From: WJMT01 sp964611275
GTDB taxonomy: Bacteria > Acidobacteriota > Aminicenantia > Aminicenantales > Aminicenantaceae
Direction of reading: 5' to 3'
NCBI GenBank assembly: GCA_964611275.1
Contig: CAZSZS010000109.1
Coordinates: 1 to 37,722 of the forward strand
Length of the DNA: 37,722 bases
Within the stretch, counting starts at the first letter, position 1. Each line of letters starts with the position of its first letter. The position numbers and the translations under genes are program-made. This document shows, in pieces, positions 15,914 to 23,671 of the stretch. Under the pieces are notes generated by a model. It was not told the origin of the DNA. It was given only the letters and a program-made list of their open reading frames with translations, and made no database searches.

Positions 15914-17029
15914 ATGTCAAGTCAAACGAAACTGATGATCGTTGATAGCAACAAAAGGCGGCGGAATATCCTGAAAGATTTTTTGACTCAGTATTCTTTT
16001 ATCATAGAGGAAGCATCAGATTTTTCTCAGGCTTCAAACAAATTATTAAGCGCCAATAGCTTTTCAGTACTGCTTCTGCATCTGGGTTCGAGTGAACAGC
16101 ATAAAATCAGCACGATCCAAAGTATAAGAAAGTTCAATCCCGGACTGGGAATCATTATGATTTCCGGTCAGATCGAAACGGAATTTGCTGTGTCTTTGTA
16201 CAAAAAAGGAGTTATAGATCATATCGTAAAACCTGATAATAAGGCTGGCGTCTATTCTGCTGTAAAGAACGAACTGCTGAAAAAAGACCTTTTAAGCGAT
16301 ACACGGATGTACCAGGAGAGGATAGAGCAGATAACAGACCAGCAGGAGAAAAACCTAAAAAAAGCGCTTGCCCTTGAAGAGATTTATGATTCCACTCTGG
16401 AAAACCTTATGACAGCTCTGGACTTAAGGGATGTTGAGACGTTCGGGCATTCACGAACAGTAGCGAAATACAGCCAGGTGTTGGCAAAGATACTGGGAAT
16501 AAACGACACCGAAACTCTGGACAACATCAAAAAAGGCGCTCTTCTTCATGATGTGGGAAAGATAGCCATCCCGGATTCCATTCTCAAAAAACCAAGCTCT
16601 CTTTCATCTTCGGAATGGGAGAAAATAAGGCTTCATCCTTCCCTGGGGTACGGTCTTATAAAGGAAATAAAGCTTGTCGAGGAAGTTGGAAATATCATTC
16701 TGTACCACCACGAAAGATTTGACGGAGACGGGTATCCCAATAATCTTAAAGAGCAAGAAATCCCTCAGGAAGCAAGGATCTTTGCGGTCGCTGATGCTCT
16801 GGATGCCATCACTTCTTACCGCCCCTATAGGAACGCGCGCGGTTTTAAGTTTGCGAGAGAAGAGATCAAAAGAAACTCCGAGACTCAATTTGATCCGGAA
16901 GTTGTCAAGGCATTTTGTTCGATGGATATCAATAAGTGGGAAAAAATAAGGTTTGAAAGCACCCGCCTGATGCCTTTTTTCGAGCATATGGCAAGCATAT
17001 CGTCCAAAAAAAGCACAGCCTTTCAATAG
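15914..17029 (+). CDS. HD-GYP phosphodiesterase with degenerate receiver domain
   Basis: A 371-aa predicted cyclic-di-GMP phosphodiesterase. Residues 6-120 have a CheY-like receiver pattern (KLMIVDSN, then ...GIIMISGQ, ...HIVKPD), but the phosphoacceptor Asp position at the end of strand 3 is His56 (SVLLLHLGS), so ordinary Asp phosphorylation is unlikely. A helical linker (about 125-160) leads to a complete HD-GYP domain: H179, LHDVGKIAIP (H212-D213), H241, the histidine pair H265-H266 in YHHERFDGDGYP (GYP at 273-275), and VADALDAITSYRPYR. All catalytic residues I can identify are present. The start at 15914 has an ideal aaggag. It is encoded next to a convergent diguanylate cyclase, giving a local synthesis/degradation pair. 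Confidence 0.9.
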   Translation: MSSQTKLMIVDSNKRRRNILKDFLTQYSFIIEEASDFSQASNKLLSANSFSVLLLHLGSSEQHKISTIQSIRKFNPGLGIIMISGQIETEFAVSLYKKGVIDHIVKPDNKAGVYSAVKNELLKKDLLSDTRMYQERIEQITDQQEKNLKKALALEEIYDSTLENLMTALDLRDVETFGHSRTVAKYSQVLAKILGINDTETLDNIKKGALLHDVGKIAIPDSILKKPSSLSSSEWEKIRLHPSLGYGLIKEIKLVEEVGNIILYHHERFDGDGYPNNLKEQEIPQEARIFAVADALDAITSYRPYRNARGFKFAREEIKRNSETQFDPEVVKAFCSMDINKWEKIRFESTRLMPFFEHMASISSKKSTAFQ

Positions 17030-17046
17030 AGCTGTACCCCTGTTAT

Positions 17047-17066
17047 CCTCACCCTTATGGGTGAGG
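17047..17066. other. Perfect 8-bp hairpin after the HD-GYP gene
   Basis: CCTCACCC (17047-17054) and GGGTGAGG (17059-17066) form a perfect inverted repeat around TTAT, 17 bp beyond the HD-GYP stop. It lacks a following T-run, so it is not a canonical Rho-independent terminator. It may be a 3'-end stabilising hairpin or a small repeat. A second weaker repeat, gtaaat/atttac, follows. Confidence 0.45.
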
Positions 17067-17176
17067 CGCCTTGCGGTAAATTCCCCCCTGATTTACTCCC
17101 AAAAGAGTATTGTCATGGATAAGGGGTTTTCGTAATATTGAGCACAGATAAAAGGAGTGATTATTGAGTGATTATA

Positions 17177-17205
17177 TTGACACGGACCAGAGGCAGATGT
17201 ATTAT
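17177..17205 (+). promoter_or_regulatory. Strong promoter for the acidic coiled-coil gene
   Basis: A perfect TTGACA (17177-17182), a 17-bp spacer and TATTAT (17200-17205) are followed by aggag (17221-17225) eight bases before ATG 17234. The gene thus has its own high-quality promoter, independent of the HD-GYP gene. Confidence 0.7.
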
Positions 17206-17233
17206 TTAACCAAAGGGGACAGGAGATAAAAAA

Positions 17234-18520
17234 ATGGGAAAAAAAGATTCTTTTTTAAAAAATTCATCTTCCATAATAGAAGAGGTAGAGGAACAGCTTA
17301 ACAAGATCCTTGACGAGAGAAGGAAAAAAATACAGGAAGATCTGGAAGAAGCTATCAACAAGCAGAAGGAAGAGGCAGAGAGCAAGATAAGTGAGATAGA
17401 GAGTGAGGTCAATGAAGAGAGAGAAAGTCTCAGTGAGTATAAAACAATCCTGTCCGAGTTTGAGGATGAAAAAACATCCATAAAAGATGAGATAAAGTCT
17501 CACCTTAAAATCGTTATGAAGCTTCAGTCTGATATCGAATCTTTGACCGGAAAGTCTTTGGCAGAGCTTAAGATCATAGAAGAATTAAACAAGAAGCTTG
17601 AAAGCATAAATGAAGAAACGACCGAAAAGTTATCTACCCTGAGAAAGAAATTGGAGGAAAAATATGGGATAGAGGCAGAAATTCCTGAAAACATCGGACC
17701 TTTTAATGAAGATTTTGACCTTGATGATGAGCTCCAAAGACTCAGTAAGATCAAAGAACTTCTGGGGGAAAATGGCAGTCAAATAGACGTAACGGATACA
17801 TTCGAGGAGCAGATCGAAGAGAAGATACAGGAAGATGCCGGAGCAGTAGATGCAGAGCCTGAAGAAAATGAGGATGAGGAATCAGTGAAATCATCCGACG
17901 AGAAAGATGAACTTGAAAATGAAACAGAAGAGGGAGTGAAGTTAGAAGAGAGAGAGGATCAAGACGAGGAAGAGAACGGGGAAGAAGAGGAGGACGAAGA
18001 AGACGTTGAAGAAGAAGAGGAGGACGAGGACACAGGGGGTTACGAAAAATTAGACAAGTTCAAAAAGACCGAAGGAAGTGAATCCGAAGCAAAAGTGGTT
18101 TATTTTGAAAATGAGGGTAAGATCACTCTGGACGGTAAATATGTCATAAATTCGGTAAAAGATGAGATCGACCAGGCAGATAAGCTCTATGGAAAACTTG
18201 ATGAGACCACTTCACCTAAAGAGCACTTCTTTATAAAACAGGAAATCATACAGGAGCAGGAAAATGTGCGCAAACTCATTCTTGGCTGCCTGAGAGTCTG
18301 TGAGATGAAGGACTGCTTTTTCCCTGAGAGCACAAAAGATGTTTTAAATGAGGATAAACTCAAAGAAATGCTAGAGAGAGTGAGCATGGAGAACTGGAGC
18401 AACAGGGATGACTTTAATGCTTTTTCTGAGTATATTGATGATATAAAGACAGAATTCGACTCAAAGAGCTCACCCCTGGAAGAGTATACAGAATCAATAA
18501 TCAAGGAATTGTCAGGATAG
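17234..18520 (+). CDS. Highly acidic coiled-coil protein of unknown function
   Basis: A 428-aa soluble protein with no signal peptide or membrane span and no family I recognise. Residues ~13-150 are heptad-rich and strongly predicted coiled coil (EEVEEQLNKILDERRKKI... onward). Residues ~195-275 are a low-complexity Glu/Asp tract containing runs such as EEEEDEEDVEEEEEDEDTGG. The C-terminal ~140 residues (from about 285, KVVYFENEGKITLDGKYVI) look folded and helical, with LILGCLRVCEMKDCFF containing three cysteines. The layout suggests a scaffold with a polyanionic linker. It has its own promoter and is flanked by c-di-GMP turnover genes, which invites but does not prove a regulatory link. The final nine bases overlap the stop region of the convergent cyclase gene. 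Confidence 0.8.
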   Translation: MGKKDSFLKNSSSIIEEVEEQLNKILDERRKKIQEDLEEAINKQKEEAESKISEIESEVNEERESLSEYKTILSEFEDEKTSIKDEIKSHLKIVMKLQSDIESLTGKSLAELKIIEELNKKLESINEETTEKLSTLRKKLEEKYGIEAEIPENIGPFNEDFDLDDELQRLSKIKELLGENGSQIDVTDTFEEQIEEKIQEDAGAVDAEPEENEDEESVKSSDEKDELENETEEGVKLEEREDQDEEENGEEEEDEEDVEEEEEDEDTGGYEKLDKFKKTEGSESEAKVVYFENEGKITLDGKYVINSVKDEIDQADKLYGKLDETTSPKEHFFIKQEIIQEQENVRKLILGCLRVCEMKDCFFPESTKDVLNEDKLKEMLERVSMENWSNRDDFNAFSEYIDDIKTEFDSKSSPLEEYTESIIKELSG

Positions 18521-20560
18521 GGAATTTACGTATTTTTCCAGCATCTTTTTGTTTTCAAGTGACATCTTAGTGAACTCAATCCCTGCATAATAATAAGAGA
18601 GGTGCCCGTTTCCTTTATGTGAATAGACGACTTGCCCTCTGCATTCAAAGGCCTTGCTTGTCAGAACAATAATAAGATCTAAAGTCTTGTCGGGAGGGAT
18701 CAATGAGCTGCTTGATACTTTGGCCCCGCCCCGGCTTATGTTTATTGTTTTTGTGGCTTCATGGCCTTTTTTATTTTTATAGATCAGGGGGATGGAAGAA
18801 TAGTATCTTGGATATCTCCTTTTTTCTTTTTCAAACTCGGTATCTGGTTTGATGAGAAAGGAATGTTCTTCTGGTTCTGAGATGCGCCTGTGATACACGG
18901 AGATCTTGTTTTTTTCAAAGGCATCTTCTTCTTTTTTGCTTGTAAAAGCGGTTCTTTTTCCTTTTGCTTCAGCTAAAGCAATATCAGCCTCATTAACGAG
19001 GTTTATCAGATTTTCTTTGTTGATAGAATGAGCGGATTTGAATTTATCTGCTGAAAAATTAGTTATTCCAAAGCTCATGGTGAGATTGCTCCTGGGCTGG
19101 AGTTCCTGGTTGTCAAAGTAAGTCTCTTCCACATTTTTCCTTATTCTATCTGTAAACATGAGGGCTTCGTCTTCGTTCTCTAATCCGGATAAAAAGAAGA
19201 GAAATTCTTCTCCTCCGTAACGGCAGAGAAAATCTTCCTCACGGGTAGATACTTTGAGGATCCCTCCCAGCTTTCTCAACAGGCGGTTTCCAGATTCATG
19301 GCCTAACCTGTCGTTGTAATTTTTAAACCAGTCCACATCACCCATCACAAGAGCGTAGTTTCCTTCTTCCCTGTGCCTTTTGTTTTCCTGTTTGATTTTC
19401 TGGATGACCTTTTCAAAAAAGGGGTCAGGTCTCAGAAGCCCTGTCAGCGGGTCGTATTGGATCAAGTTAAGCTTTGTAATGGCGATGGATATGTGTTCGG
19501 ATATGTGAACCAGGGTATCCTGGTCGATTTGATCAAATCCCTGTGGAGAGAACTTCTGGCCTTTTTTCTTGTTATAGACTTCAAGCACTCCTACGGGTTC
19601 GTTCTTGTATATGATGGGTATACAGAGGATACTGTAAACAGGAGAATTCAACTGCTCTCTGTAACGGGAGCTTATGCGGTCCTCTTTTTTTATGTCGGCG
19701 GTTCTTATTATTTTTGTGAGGCGGGCTGACTTCGCCGCAAAGTCATCATCATCCAAACGGACGATATGCTTTGTGAAATCGACATGTGAGAGGATGGAAT
19801 CATCCCACACCAGGGGTTTTAAATATTTCCCTGAGGAACGGGTCTCTTCAAGAATATAAATAGTCGTACCGCTGGCGTTTATGAGTTCCTTGATATCATA
19901 GATGGTGTCGATCAGGCTGGTCACATCATTGGCCATATAAAGTTTTTTCAGAAGCGTTTCTATCTTAAGCCTTTCCTTTCTGAAATGGTCATATTTAGCT
20001 TGGAAGGCAATACGTTTTTCGATTTCTTTGACTATGGATGATTTGATGAATTTTTTTATTTTCTCTACTTCATAAAAAGCTTTTTTGTAGTCTATTTCTT
20101 TTTTGCCGGCAGATTTTCTGAGAGCCTGGACTTCAAGAATAAGATGCGAATGTTTCATAGCTGTTTCCAGGGAACGCCTGAATGAGATTTTGCTGTCTTC
20201 TGATTCAGAAAACACAAAGGTAGTGATAAACCGGTTCTGGGGCCATCCTCTGGCCGTATTGACTATTTCTCTCTCGGAATATCCTGTTATGATGAGTGTG
20301 GTGGTGTTCTTGAAAATTCCTTGAAGAAGCGCGTAACTGGCAAGGGAGAAGTCAGCTATGAGGACATTAAAATCCAGGGATTTTGCGAGAGAAGCTGCTT
20401 TTTCAATGCTGGGAGCGTAGTGCACTCGGGCCGAATCAGGACACAGGCCGTCCAGGAAAAAAGCTTCATTGCTGTTGTTGTTGAGAATAAGGATGTTTTT
20501 TGGAAAGCTGCGGATACTAAAGTTATTGATAGAATTGTTTGACGTGTTGCTTTTATCCAC
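18512..20560 (-). CDS. GAF-GGDEF diguanylate cyclase with C-terminal PilZ domain
   Basis: A 682-aa cytosolic protein predicted to make cyclic-di-GMP and to bind it through a second domain. Residues ~20-130 look like a degenerate receiver: an Asp is kept at position 70 but the acidic pair is replaced by Asn. A coiled segment (150-210) precedes a GAF domain (about 205-365). The GGDEF domain (about 368-540) has YDPLTGLLRPD, the active-site GGEEF (449-453) and, five residues before it, an RxxD inhibitory site (R440-D443), so it should be catalytically active and product-inhibited. A PilZ domain (about 580-682) has RRYPR (581-585) and NISRGG (607-612), matching RxxxR and [D/N]xSxxG. The start appears to be GTG at 20560 with a weak RBS. 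Confidence 0.92.
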   Translation of the reverse strand: MDKSNTSNNSINNFSIRSFPKNILILNNNSNEAFFLDGLCPDSARVHYAPSIEKAASLAKSLDFNVLIADFSLASYALLQGIFKNTTTLIITGYSEREIVNTARGWPQNRFITTFVFSESEDSKISFRRSLETAMKHSHLILEVQALRKSAGKKEIDYKKAFYEVEKIKKFIKSSIVKEIEKRIAFQAKYDHFRKERLKIETLLKKLYMANDVTSLIDTIYDIKELINASGTTIYILEETRSSGKYLKPLVWDDSILSHVDFTKHIVRLDDDDFAAKSARLTKIIRTADIKKEDRISSRYREQLNSPVYSILCIPIIYKNEPVGVLEVYNKKKGQKFSPQGFDQIDQDTLVHISEHISIAITKLNLIQYDPLTGLLRPDPFFEKVIQKIKQENKRHREEGNYALVMGDVDWFKNYNDRLGHESGNRLLRKLGGILKVSTREEDFLCRYGGEEFLFFLSGLENEDEALMFTDRIRKNVEETYFDNQELQPRSNLTMSFGITNFSADKFKSAHSINKENLINLVNEADIALAEAKGKRTAFTSKKEEDAFEKNKISVYHRRISEPEEHSFLIKPDTEFEKEKRRYPRYYSSIPLIYKNKKGHEATKTINISRGGAKVSSSSLIPPDKTLDLIIVLTSKAFECRGQVVYSHKGNGHLSYYYAGIEFTKMSLENKKMLEKYVNSLS

Positions 20561-20639
20561 TACGGCTCAACCTTAGCATATATTTAGTTATTATCTGACA
20601 CCAAGAATCAGACAAATATCCTCTTTATAGCCCTTTAAT

Positions 20640-20668
20640 TTTATAGTAATTTTTAGCTCTTTAGTCAA
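20640..20668 (-). promoter_or_regulatory. Promoter for the GGDEF-PilZ gene
   Basis: On the minus strand, TTGACT (plus 20668-20663), a 17-bp spacer and TATAAA (plus 20645-20640) give a good sigma-70 match. The start near 20633 leaves a leader of about 73 nt before the GTG at 20560. A small imperfect hairpin (tctga/tcaga) lies in the leader; I see no known riboswitch fold. Confidence 0.6.
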
Positions 20669-20753
20669 CCTTTTTATTTCACTTGCCTATTCATAAAAAA
20701 AATGGCGATGTTCATTTTTATTAAGAACAGGGGGAGCCAAAACATCTTTAGGT

Positions 20754-20782
20754 TTGAAAAATAAGATGGATTGATTTATATT
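20754..20782 (+). promoter_or_regulatory. Promoter for tRNA-Arg
   Basis: TTGAAA (20754-20759), a 17-bp spacer and TATATT (20777-20782) precede the tRNA by 18 bp, so transcription would begin about 12 nt before the mature 5' end. Both hexamers match the consensus at five of six positions. Confidence 0.6.
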
Positions 20783-20800
20783 TATCATCTCTGCATGTAT

Positions 20801-20873
20801 GCGCCTGTAGCTCAGTGGATAGAGTGTCGGTCTCCGGAACCGAAGGTCGCGGGTTCGAATCCCGCCTGGCGCA
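20801..20873 (+). tRNA. tRNA-Arg (anticodon CCG)
   Basis: A full cloverleaf can be drawn. The acceptor is GCGCCTG with CTGGCGC, the D-arm is GCTC/GAGT, the anticodon stem is TCGGT/ACCGA around the loop CTCCGGA (anticodon CCG, reading CGG), and the T-arm is GCGGG-TTCGAAT-CCCGC. The discriminator is A, and CCA is not encoded. The acceptor stem has one U6:U67 mismatch; all other pairs are good. A run of six T (20874-20879) follows immediately and overlaps the 3' end of the convergent nuclease gene. Confidence 0.95.
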
Positions 20874-20877
20874 TTTT

Positions 20878-21666
20878 TTATTTGTTGTCTTTTCTGAGTT
20901 GGGAAGGGTCAAAGAGCATGATCTGGGGCTGGCCCCTGTATGCCTCCAGCAAACCGGATACGGTGAGTTTTTTCCCGATCAATGAATTCACGTCAGGGAA
21001 GAGATGTTGGTATTTTTTATATACAGTAGCGCCAAAGTCGCCTTCTTTTGATTCCAGAAGCCACAGATTTCCCTGGTCCCGGGTCGCGGCGCACACAAAT
21101 TCATAGGAGACCAGCATCCCCATGTGAGCCGGAGCCTCTTTTTTACTGATCAAGGGAAAAGGCTCTTTTTTCCAGATGCCGTTTTCTCTGTGCTTGGCGT
21201 ACTGTTCTGCGTCTAAGAATCTCTTTCTGTATTCCGCTTTAAAGGGAAATCGGGTGTAAGCTGCGGCAAATCCTCTTTGAATGACGTATTCGTTAAACAG
21301 AGTGCCGTCTTCAGTCCAAATATAGGCGAGAAGCCTCTCGTATTTGTCGCGTTTTTCCCAATCATATTCTATCCTGACCTGTGTTTTATAAAGGGACTTA
21401 AAGACAAATCTTTTTGAGTAAAATGCGTTGAGCCTGGTTTTCTTGTCCTTAGAGCTTGTTTCCGGGGCATCAATTCCGATCAATCGTATTTTTTCTTGTT
21501 TTCCGTCTGCAAGGCGGACTTTGATGGTGTCTCCGTCATAAACCACAGTGACGGTGCCGAAATCGGCCTGTTCGGAACACTGCAACAGCAAGCAGAAGCA
21601 GAAAAAGGAAATGAGAGCAGATTTCTTTAGTTTATCGCAGGGATTTTTTTTACTGTAATTTTTCAA
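20878..21666 (-). CDS. Staphylococcal-nuclease-like (thermonuclease) lipoprotein
   Basis: A 262-aa exported protein with an SNase (OB-fold) domain. The N-terminus is basic, then hydrophobic, with LLLQC30, a variant lipobox, so outer-face lipid anchoring is likely. Catalytic and calcium-site residues are present: YDGDTIKV (D44, D46, T47), IRLIGIDAPE (R61, D66, E69) and KYERLLAYIW (R111). Residues ~175-262 form a second domain (SLIGKKLTVSGLLEAYRGQPQIML), which resembles an OB-fold nucleic-acid binding segment. It probably degrades extracellular nucleic acid; that role is inference. The start overlaps the transketolase end by 17 nt and no other Met is available before the signal peptide. The gene ends four bases from the convergent tRNA. 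Confidence 0.86.
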   Translation of the reverse strand: MKNYSKKNPCDKLKKSALISFFCFCLLLQCSEQADFGTVTVVYDGDTIKVRLADGKQEKIRLIGIDAPETSSKDKKTRLNAFYSKRFVFKSLYKTQVRIEYDWEKRDKYERLLAYIWTEDGTLFNEYVIQRGFAAAYTRFPFKAEYRKRFLDAEQYAKHRENGIWKKEPFPLISKKEAPAHMGMLVSYEFVCAATRDQGNLWLLESKEGDFGATVYKKYQHLFPDVNSLIGKKLTVSGLLEAYRGQPQIMLFDPSQLRKDNK

Positions 21667-23473
21667 CGGCTTCTATGATGTGTTTGGCTGATATCCCGTA
21701 TTTGTCCAGAAGCTCCTCGGGTTTTCCTGAACGGGGAAGGGAGTCAACAGCCAGATGGATGACTTCTGCTTTTCCCCCAAGAGCCTGAAGCACAGCACAT
21801 CCCAGACCTCCGCTGGGATAATGGTCTTCCACGGCTACGACCTTACTTCCTGTTTCTTCCGCATTTTTTATCAGGCCGGCGCTGTCAACGGGTTTTATGC
21901 AGTAAGCATCCATGATACGGACAGGGATCCCTTTTTTCTTTAAAACTTCGTAAGCCTTGAGAGCTTCGAAGACAGTGATGCCGGCTGCTACGATAAGGGC
22001 TTTATCGTGACGGCTCTTTTTTATGACTTTCGACCCTCCAACAGGAAATTCATCTCCCTTTTTATAGAGCACCGGAGTGGCAGGCCGGGTTGTCCGCAGG
22101 TACGTCATGCCGTTATATCCGGCCATTGTTTCCACGCAGGCTTCGGCAGAAGGCGCATCGCAGGGATAAAGGACCACACATCCCGGGATGGGAGTGAAGA
22201 GGGCCATATCTTCCAGTCCCATCTGGGAGGGCCCGTCCTCTCCTATGCTGATACCCGCATGAGAACCGACCAGTTTAATGTTGGATAAAGAATAGGCTGC
22301 CATCCGGATCTGGTCATGCGCTCTTCCGAGGAAAGCTGAGAACGTAGCCATAAACGGTATATAGCCTTTGACAGCCATGCCTATGCCCATCCCTATCATA
22401 TTCTGTTCAGCTATATAGGATTGAAAGGACCTTTCAGGAAAGGCTTCAAAGAAATCTTCCGCATATGTTGAGTTCTTTACATCACCGTCTATGGTTACAA
22501 CCGCTTCGTTTACTTTTCCCAGGCTCAGAAGCGCGTTTCCGTAGCCTCTCCGTGTGGCTGTGTCTTTGCTGTAGTCGAGCTTTTCGAAGTCATATCTTTT
22601 TTTCCATTCAGGAGCCGCTGCTTTCTCCGGTTTCTTAACATACTTTTTGGCATCTATTTCCGGCATAGGTCCTATTTCCTCAAGAGCCTTATGCATATCA
22701 TCGCCTTTTAAAGGCTTGCCGTGCCATCCGTTTTTATCTTCCAGGAAGGACACTCCCTTTCCTTTTAGGGTCCTTGCCAGAACGACCACGGGTTTTTCAG
22801 CTGTTTTGGCTTTATGCAGGGCTTGAAGGATTTGTTCGACATCATGGCCGTCTATCTCTATGCATTCCCACCCGAATGCTTTGAACTTTCCGGTATAGGC
22901 ATTGATATCATGACCGTGCATGGTCGGACCTGATTGGGACAGCCTGTTGATATCAACCACAGCGCAGAGGTTATCCAATCCCAGGTCTGCCGCACTGTTG
23001 GATGCTTCCCAGGTCGATCCTTCCGCGCATTCACCGTCTCCCATAACAACATACACTCTTCTGTCCGATCCGGCCAGTTTGACAGCGGCGGCTATCCCGA
23101 CGCCTATGGAAAGTCCCTGCCCGAGAGAACCAGTTGCTGATTTGACCCAGTTCATCCTGGGAGTGGGATGTCCTTCTAGAGGACTTGAGATTTTTCTCAG
23201 ATCCAGGAGGCTTTCCAGAGGGATGATACCGGCTTCGGCATAGCAGGCCCACAAAAGGGGAGCTGCGTGCCCTTTTGAGAGCACAAATTCATCATTTGAC
23301 CAGTCAAAAGGGTCATGTATGTTGTATCTCATTTCATCAAAAAACAGACAAGCCGCGATTTCAGCCATTGAAAGACAGGTCGTGGGGTGGCCGGAGCCTG
23401 CTTCAGAAGTCATTTTTATGGAATGGATACGAAGTCTCTGGGCGATTTTTTTTAATGCTTCTTTTTTGTCCAT
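21650..23473 (-). CDS. tkt: Transketolase (short, animal-type)
   Basis: A 607-aa thiamine-diphosphate enzyme that transfers two-carbon ketol units between sugar phosphates in the non-oxidative pentose phosphate pathway. The length and wording match the shorter mammalian-type transketolase rather than the ~665-aa E. coli TktA type. Visible motifs are GSGHPTTCLS, LSKGHAAP, GHPTPRMNWVKSATGSLGQGL, the TPP motif GDGECAEG...DNLCAVVDIN, GWHGKPLKGDD, and the catalytic Glu in SYIAEQNMIGMGIG. The C-terminal transketolase domain (PVRIMDAYCIKPVD, GGLGCAVLQAL) is complete. The start has agggag eight bases upstream. It is divergent from gltX and overlaps the nuclease gene downstream. Confidence 0.95.
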   Translation of the reverse strand: MDKKEALKKIAQRLRIHSIKMTSEAGSGHPTTCLSMAEIAACLFFDEMRYNIHDPFDWSNDEFVLSKGHAAPLLWACYAEAGIIPLESLLDLRKISSPLEGHPTPRMNWVKSATGSLGQGLSIGVGIAAAVKLAGSDRRVYVVMGDGECAEGSTWEASNSAADLGLDNLCAVVDINRLSQSGPTMHGHDINAYTGKFKAFGWECIEIDGHDVEQILQALHKAKTAEKPVVVLARTLKGKGVSFLEDKNGWHGKPLKGDDMHKALEEIGPMPEIDAKKYVKKPEKAAAPEWKKRYDFEKLDYSKDTATRRGYGNALLSLGKVNEAVVTIDGDVKNSTYAEDFFEAFPERSFQSYIAEQNMIGMGIGMAVKGYIPFMATFSAFLGRAHDQIRMAAYSLSNIKLVGSHAGISIGEDGPSQMGLEDMALFTPIPGCVVLYPCDAPSAEACVETMAGYNGMTYLRTTRPATPVLYKKGDEFPVGGSKVIKKSRHDKALIVAAGITVFEALKAYEVLKKKGIPVRIMDAYCIKPVDSAGLIKNAEETGSKVVAVEDHYPSGGLGCAVLQALGGKAEVIHLAVDSLPRSGKPEELLDKYGISAKHIIEAVEKLQ

Positions 23474-23553
23474 TAATAAAGCTCCCTTTTTTTATCTGTA
23501 TTGTTCCTAAATATAGGCGATGGTATCATAAGACAAAAGATAAAGAACAAATC

Positions 23554-23582
23554 ATTATAATATCTAATAATGCGCTTCACAA
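23554..23582 (-). promoter_or_regulatory. Promoter for transketolase
   Basis: On the minus strand, TTGTGA (plus 23582-23577), a 17-bp spacer and a perfect TATAAT (plus 23559-23554) point towards tkt. The start near 23547 leaves a leader of about 74 nt. It lies back-to-back with the gltX promoter region in the divergent gap. Confidence 0.65.
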
Positions 23583-23631
23583 TATTTTTTTTGACAAATA
23601 AAAACCTTTCCTTTTTTATAGATTCAAAAGG

Positions 23632-23660
23632 TTTACTGTTTGCAGGATTTTTGCTATATT
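23632..23660 (+). promoter_or_regulatory. Extended -10 promoter for gltX
   Basis: TTTACT (23632-23637), then TGCTATATT (23652-23660) with a 17-bp spacer, points into gltX. The expected start (about 23667) is only about five nucleotides before ATG 23672, so the message would be nearly leaderless; the upstream ggaag is a poor RBS. A TTGACA at 23591-23596 lacks a well-placed -10 but could offer a longer leader. Confidence 0.45.
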
Positions 23661-23671
23661 CGTTTGGAAGA

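Noticed and set aside
17047..17066. Hairpin considered as a Rho-independent terminator
   Set aside because: The stem is perfect but no T-run follows, so it is listed only as a hairpin.
20569..20639. Cyclase leader considered as a c-di-GMP riboswitch
   Set aside because: At about 73 nt it is short, and I could not find the conserved GEMM-type core or tetraloop/receptor pattern.
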